Shown here piece by piece: positions 50,456-53,267 of a stretch of DNA of 53,267 nt (the stretch's first letter is position 1; the number at the start of each line of letters is the position of its first letter). The stretch is from an uncultured Ilumatobacter sp. (GTDB lineage Bacteria; Actinomycetota; Acidimicrobiia; Acidimicrobiales; Ilumatobacteraceae), in NCBI GenBank assembly GCA_905480335.1, contig CAJQPY010000026.1:1-53267 (forward strand), given 5' to 3'. Below the pieces are notes generated by a model. The model saw nothing but the letters and a program-made list of their open reading frames with translations. It was not told the origin of the DNA and did not search any database. The position numbers and the translations under genes are program-made.

Positions 50456-50461
50456 AGTCTG
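50456..50461 (-). promoter_or_regulatory. -10-like element CAGACT before the SDR gene
   Basis: CAGACT, 5-base spacer, ATG at 50450; part of the shared word CAGACTGTG. Confidence 0.35.
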
Positions 50462-50549
50462 CCGATCGGCGTTCGCAAGCGGACAATGCACGTCCGACAC
50501 CGTCAGGTCCAGTGGTGAGCCCAGTCGGACTGGGTCGGCCTTCGTTCGG

Positions 50550-50555
50550 TAGGTT
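50550..50555 (+). promoter_or_regulatory. -10 element, leaderless promoter of the second mutase gene
   Basis: TAGGTT, 7-base spacer, ATG at 50563. Confidence 0.55.
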
Positions 50556-50562
50556 TCTCTCC

Positions 50563-52209
50563 ATGGCGACCGAGCAGAACCCGTCGAATCGACAGATCTG
50601 GGAAGGCACATTCGGCGCATCCCGCATCCGCGAGGACGACTACTCCACGATGTCAGGCATCCCTCTCGAGCCGGTGTACGGACCCGACGATGGCGAGTTC
50701 CCGGGTCAGTACCCCTACACGCGTGGACCGCACGCGTCGATGTATCGCTCAAAGTTGTGGACAATGCGGATGTTCGCCGGATTTGGAACTGCCGAAGACA
50801 CGAACTGGCGTTTCAAGGAGATCTTAAAAGCGGGTGGCACCGGGCTATCGACAGCATTCGACATGCCCACATTGTTAGGGCTCGACTCCGACGATCCAAT
50901 GTCGCTCGGCGAGGTCGGTCGGTGCGGTGTGGCCGTCGATTCGCTCGCTGACATGGAAGACCTCTACTCGGGAATCGATCTCGGCGACATCACGACCTCA
51001 ATGACGATCAACTCACCTGCGGCGCCGATCTTCGCAATGTTCGTTGCCCAAGCAGAGAAGGCCGGCGTGCCACGCGCTGCACTCGGCGGGACACTGCAGA
51101 ACGATATATTGAAGGAATACCAGGCCCAGAAGGAGTTCGTGTTCCCACCCCGCCAATCGATGCGTTTGGTACGGGACACAATCCAGTTCACCGCCGCAGA
51201 GATGCCCCGCTGGAACTCGATTTCGATTTCCGGTTATCACATCCGAGAAGCCGGCTCAACTGCGGCGGAGGAGCTGGCATTCACACTCGCCAATGGGTTC
51301 GCGTACGTCGAGCTCGCGCTGCAGGCCGGGCTACCTATCGACGCTTTCGCGCCGCGACTCAGCTTCTTCTTTAATGCCCACATCGACTTCTTCGAGGAAA
51401 TCGCGAAGCTCCGAGCCGCCCGCCGTATCTGGGCGCGATGGATGAAGGAGCGCTATAGCGCCAAGACGGCCAAGTCGATGCAGCTGCGCTTCCACACCCA
51501 GACTGCTGGGGTGTCGCTAACAGCGCAGCAACCCGAGATCAACATCGTGCGGACGGCGATCGAGGCGATGGCCGGCGTGCTCGGCGGCACACAGTCGTTG
51601 CACACGAACTCAATGGACGAAGCGCTGGCGTTGCCGACAGAGAAGGCCGCCCGAATCGCGCTGCGCACGCAGCAGATCATCGCCCACGAAACCAACGTCA
51701 CCCATGTCGCTGATCCGCTCGGCGGTTCGTACTTCGTCGAAGAATTGACCGATGAAATGGAGCGTCAGGCGGAGGAGATCTTCGCCAAGCTCGACGAGTT
51801 CGGGAGGGGGTCAATCCTCGAAGGGTGCATCCAGGGCATCGACGAGAACTGGTTCCAGGGCCGGATCGCCGATTCGGCATACGAGCTCGAACGCAAGTTC
51901 AACACCGGCGAGCGCATCATCGTCGGCGTCAGCGACTTCACCGATGGCAACGACGACAACCTCGAAATCCTGCAGATCACGAACGAGGACGAGCAGCGTC
52001 AGCGCAAGCGCCTGAACGAGGTCAAGCAGGATCGTGACGCCGAAGCGGTCGAGAAGGTTCTTGCGAAACTTGCCGCCGAGGCATCCGACCCCGAAGTCAA
52101 CCTGATGCCGACACTGGTGGAGGCATCACACGCATACGCAACGCTCGGCGAGATGATGGGCACCATGGCTGGCGTCTTCGGCCGCCACGTCGAAGTGCCA
52201 ACGATCTGA
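50563..52209 (+). CDS. icmA: Acyl-CoA mutase large subunit, isobutyryl-CoA type, split form
   Basis: 548 residues, only the catalytic TIM-barrel part of a B12-dependent acyl-CoA mutase; the cobalamin-binding subunit must be encoded elsewhere. The two substrate-determining residues are Phe71 in TMRMFAGFG and Gln189 in KEYQAQKEF, 118 apart, matching Phe80 and Gln198 of Streptomyces isobutyryl-CoA mutase (IcmA) and differing from Tyr/Arg of methylmalonyl-CoA mutase. So a monocarboxylic acyl-CoA such as isobutyryl-, isovaleryl- or pivalyl-CoA is the likely substrate. [15 protein letters not shown] and [11 protein letters not shown] are conserved. The neighbouring SDR genes could act on related CoA or aldehyde compounds, but that is a guess. 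Confidence 0.85.
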   Translation: MATEQNPSNRQIWEGTFGASRIREDDYSTMSGIPLEPVYGPDDGEFPGQYPYTRGPHASMYRSKLWTMRMFAGFGTAEDTNWRFKEILKAGGTGLSTAFDMPTLLGLDSDDPMSLGEVGRCGVAVDSLADMEDLYSGIDLGDITTSMTINSPAAPIFAMFVAQAEKAGVPRAALGGTLQNDILKEYQAQKEFVFPPRQSMRLVRDTIQFTAAEMPRWNSISISGYHIREAGSTAAEELAFTLANGFAYVELALQAGLPIDAFAPRLSFFFNAHIDFFEEIAKLRAARRIWARWMKERYSAKTAKSMQLRFHTQTAGVSLTAQQPEINIVRTAIEAMAGVLGGTQSLHTNSMDEALALPTEKAARIALRTQQIIAHETNVTHVADPLGGSYFVEELTDEMERQAEEIFAKLDEFGRGSILEGCIQGIDENWFQGRIADSAYELERKFNTGERIIVGVSDFTDGNDDNLEILQITNEDEQRQRKRLNEVKQDRDAEAVEKVLAKLAAEASDPEVNLMPTLVEASHAYATLGEMMGTMAGVFGRHVEVPTI

Positions 52210-52548
52210 CCTCCCCGACCAGACTGGCGACTGATCGGTTGAATTCACGGTCTAACCCGGAGTGACATTCTCGACACAGCTACACCGACAGGCTCCAATG
52301 TCAGCGTCGTTCGTCCTGAAGCGACGACCTTCATCATCATGCTCTCGTGTGATTGAGATGAGCCGCTGGCAAGGAGCGTCGGAAACCGTTACGGCGAAGT
52401 AATCTCCAATCCGGTGACGGCTCAAATCGGAGCAATCGGGGTTGTCTAAGCGCGCTCCGTGCGGCGAGTCCGATAGCTAATGCGACCGGACTCGCCGAAC
52501 CGGTTGTGCCGGCCCGTCCAGCGCCGGTGGACAAGGACCGCCAGGTCG
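52210..52548. other. Intergenic region without a recognised gene
   Basis: 339 bp between the convergent mutase and SDR genes, visibly less GC-rich than the genes around it. No ORF with plausible coding pattern, tRNA or repeat from elsewhere in the window. The only clear structure is the hairpin at 52462-52497. A small RNA cannot be excluded. Confidence 0.5.
52462..52497. terminator. Hairpin at the convergent mutase/SDR junction
   Basis: CGGCGAGTCCG (52462-52472) pairs perfectly with CGGACTCGCCG (52487-52497), an 11-bp stem with a 14-base loop and no T-run. It would work from either side as a terminator or RNA 3' end. Confidence 0.5.
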
Positions 52549-53267
52549 CTAGAGCACGCGGTCGACGAGGTGTTCGCTCAACTCCCACAGACGCGACGCC
52601 GTCTCGGCGTCCGCAATGTATGACCGGAACCCGTTCTCACCGGGATTTCCACCCTCAACACCTGGCCCGCAGTCTGCGAAGTACGTGCCGTGGAGCGGAG
52701 CGAGACCGGCTGCGGTGGCTGCCCACACTTCGGTGGCCGCTCCCTGCTCGACGCTCTTGAACCGGCGCCCAGTCGAAGCCCCGGGGTGATCGGCGGCACG
52801 CTGACGGGACCGCTCGATCGCCTGGGCCATCAATTCATCGTCGAGGTGGCGTCCGAGCGAGGTCATGATCGCTCCAGGATGGACCGCTGCGGTGAAGACA
52901 TCACCGACTGGATGGCGTCGCGCAAGCTCAAGGGCATGGAGCGCGTTAGCGGACTTCGATCGTCCATACGCCAGCCAGGCGTCATAGGCAGAGTGCTCAA
53001 AATTGGGATCGCTTAGGTCGACGTCGCTGATGTCGTGCGCCGACGACGTGAGGCAGATGATCCTCGAATCGGTTCCTGCGAGAATCGCCGGCATCAGTTG
53101 ACGGGTGAGTTCGAAATGTCCCAGATGGTTCGTGCCGAACTGCAACTCGTAGCCGTCGGCCGTTCGCCCCTCGGGGCATGCCATGACCCCGGCGTTGTTG
53201 ATCAGCACGTCGATCGGCTGCCCATCATCGATGAGGCCTTGCGCGCAGCTCCGAACGCTCGACAAGT
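52549..53267 (-). CDS. Short-chain dehydrogenase/reductase (N-terminus cut by window edge)
   Basis: The frame is open to the right edge; the NAD-binding Gly motif lies beyond it. Visible are [33 protein letters not shown] and the catalytic Tyr in [10 protein letters not shown], then the C-terminal part ending in [10 protein letters not shown]. These words match the SDR subgroup of the gene at 49545, so the second mutase gene is flanked by two related reductases. The apparent TTG at 53265 is internal and not the start. Confidence 0.85.
   Translation of the reverse strand, partial: LSSVRSCAQGLIDDGQPIDVLINNAGVMACPEGRTADGYELQFGTNHLGHFELTRQLMPAILAGTDSRIICLTSSAHDISDVDLSDPNFEHSAYDAWLAYGRSKSANALHALELARRHPVGDVFTAAVHPGAIMTSLGRHLDDELMAQAIERSRQRAADHPGASTGRRFKSVEQGAATEVWAATAAGLAPLHGTYFADCGPGVEGGNPGENGFRSYIADAETASRLWELSEHLVDRVL

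Overview
The window reads as a chromosomal segment of a high-GC actinobacterium, most likely of the class Acidimicrobiia (Ilumatobacter-like). The reasons are high-GC codon use, many GTG starts, start codons preceded at 5-8 bases by a TANNNT or CANNNT -10 element with no room for a ribosome-binding site (leaderless transcription), an actinobacterial-type SOS box (CGAAC-N4-GTTCG) before an error-prone polymerase gene, a DUF3039 protein, an apparently F420-type luciferase-like oxidoreductase, and a secreted protein built from about 115-residue 'DTR' repeats. This placement is inference from content. No rRNA, tRNA, CRISPR array, phage or insertion sequence was seen.

Layout. 1-5 kb: end of an SGNH hydrolase, a DUF695/RraB protein, a split acyl-CoA mutase with methylmalonyl-CoA-type active-site residues, RidA, a DMT exporter and a class II aldolase. 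5.2-5.7 kb: a decayed GNAT acetyltransferase. 5.7-16 kb: a MoeZ-like protein with the rhodanese domain in front, a second DMT exporter, a sirtuin, release factor 3, a DUF2207 membrane protein, a frameshifted methyltransferase coupled to a DUF3048 protein, and leucyl aminopeptidase. 16-21.3 kb: a complete general amino-acid ABC transporter (aapJQMP) with a 19-bp hairpin after the binding-protein gene and an unusually large second permease. 21.4-26 kb: a heterodimeric ABC exporter, an ArsC-family gene with an in-frame TGA at the catalytic cysteine codon, and beta-carbonic anhydrase, all on the minus strand. 26-34.5 kb: small metabolic and housekeeping genes, including an enolase-superfamily enzyme coupled to an ABM monooxygenase, and a CobW GTPase. 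34.6-38.2 kb: dnaE2 under a LexA box. 38.3-42.7 kb: a CopC-like lipoprotein, an SDR, and a tightly coupled hydrolase / luciferase-like / thioesterase operon. 42.7-53.3 kb: a repeat-bearing arylsulfotransferase-like exoprotein, glnS, a methyltransferase coupled to a VanZ-like gene broken by TAG, a hydrolase, and two related SDR genes flanking a second split mutase with isobutyryl-CoA-mutase-type residues.

The strongest unusual signal is the ArsC-family gene at 25012-25365. Codon 12 is TGA where Cys12 is expected. His8, Arg60, Arg94 and Arg107 of the ArsC active site are all at their canonical numbers. A 10-bp stem-loop with a GU-containing apical loop starts at the right distance after the TGA, and a leaderless promoter fixes the start upstream of it. 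It is a candidate selenoprotein. The main alternative is a nonsense mutation, which has to be taken seriously because two other genes in the window carry a single premature stop and one carries a single-base frameshift. Other notable points are a palindromic GATTTGCC...GGCAAATC repeat found only at two convergent gene junctions, and the two split mutases with different predicted substrates and no cobalamin-binding partner gene nearby.
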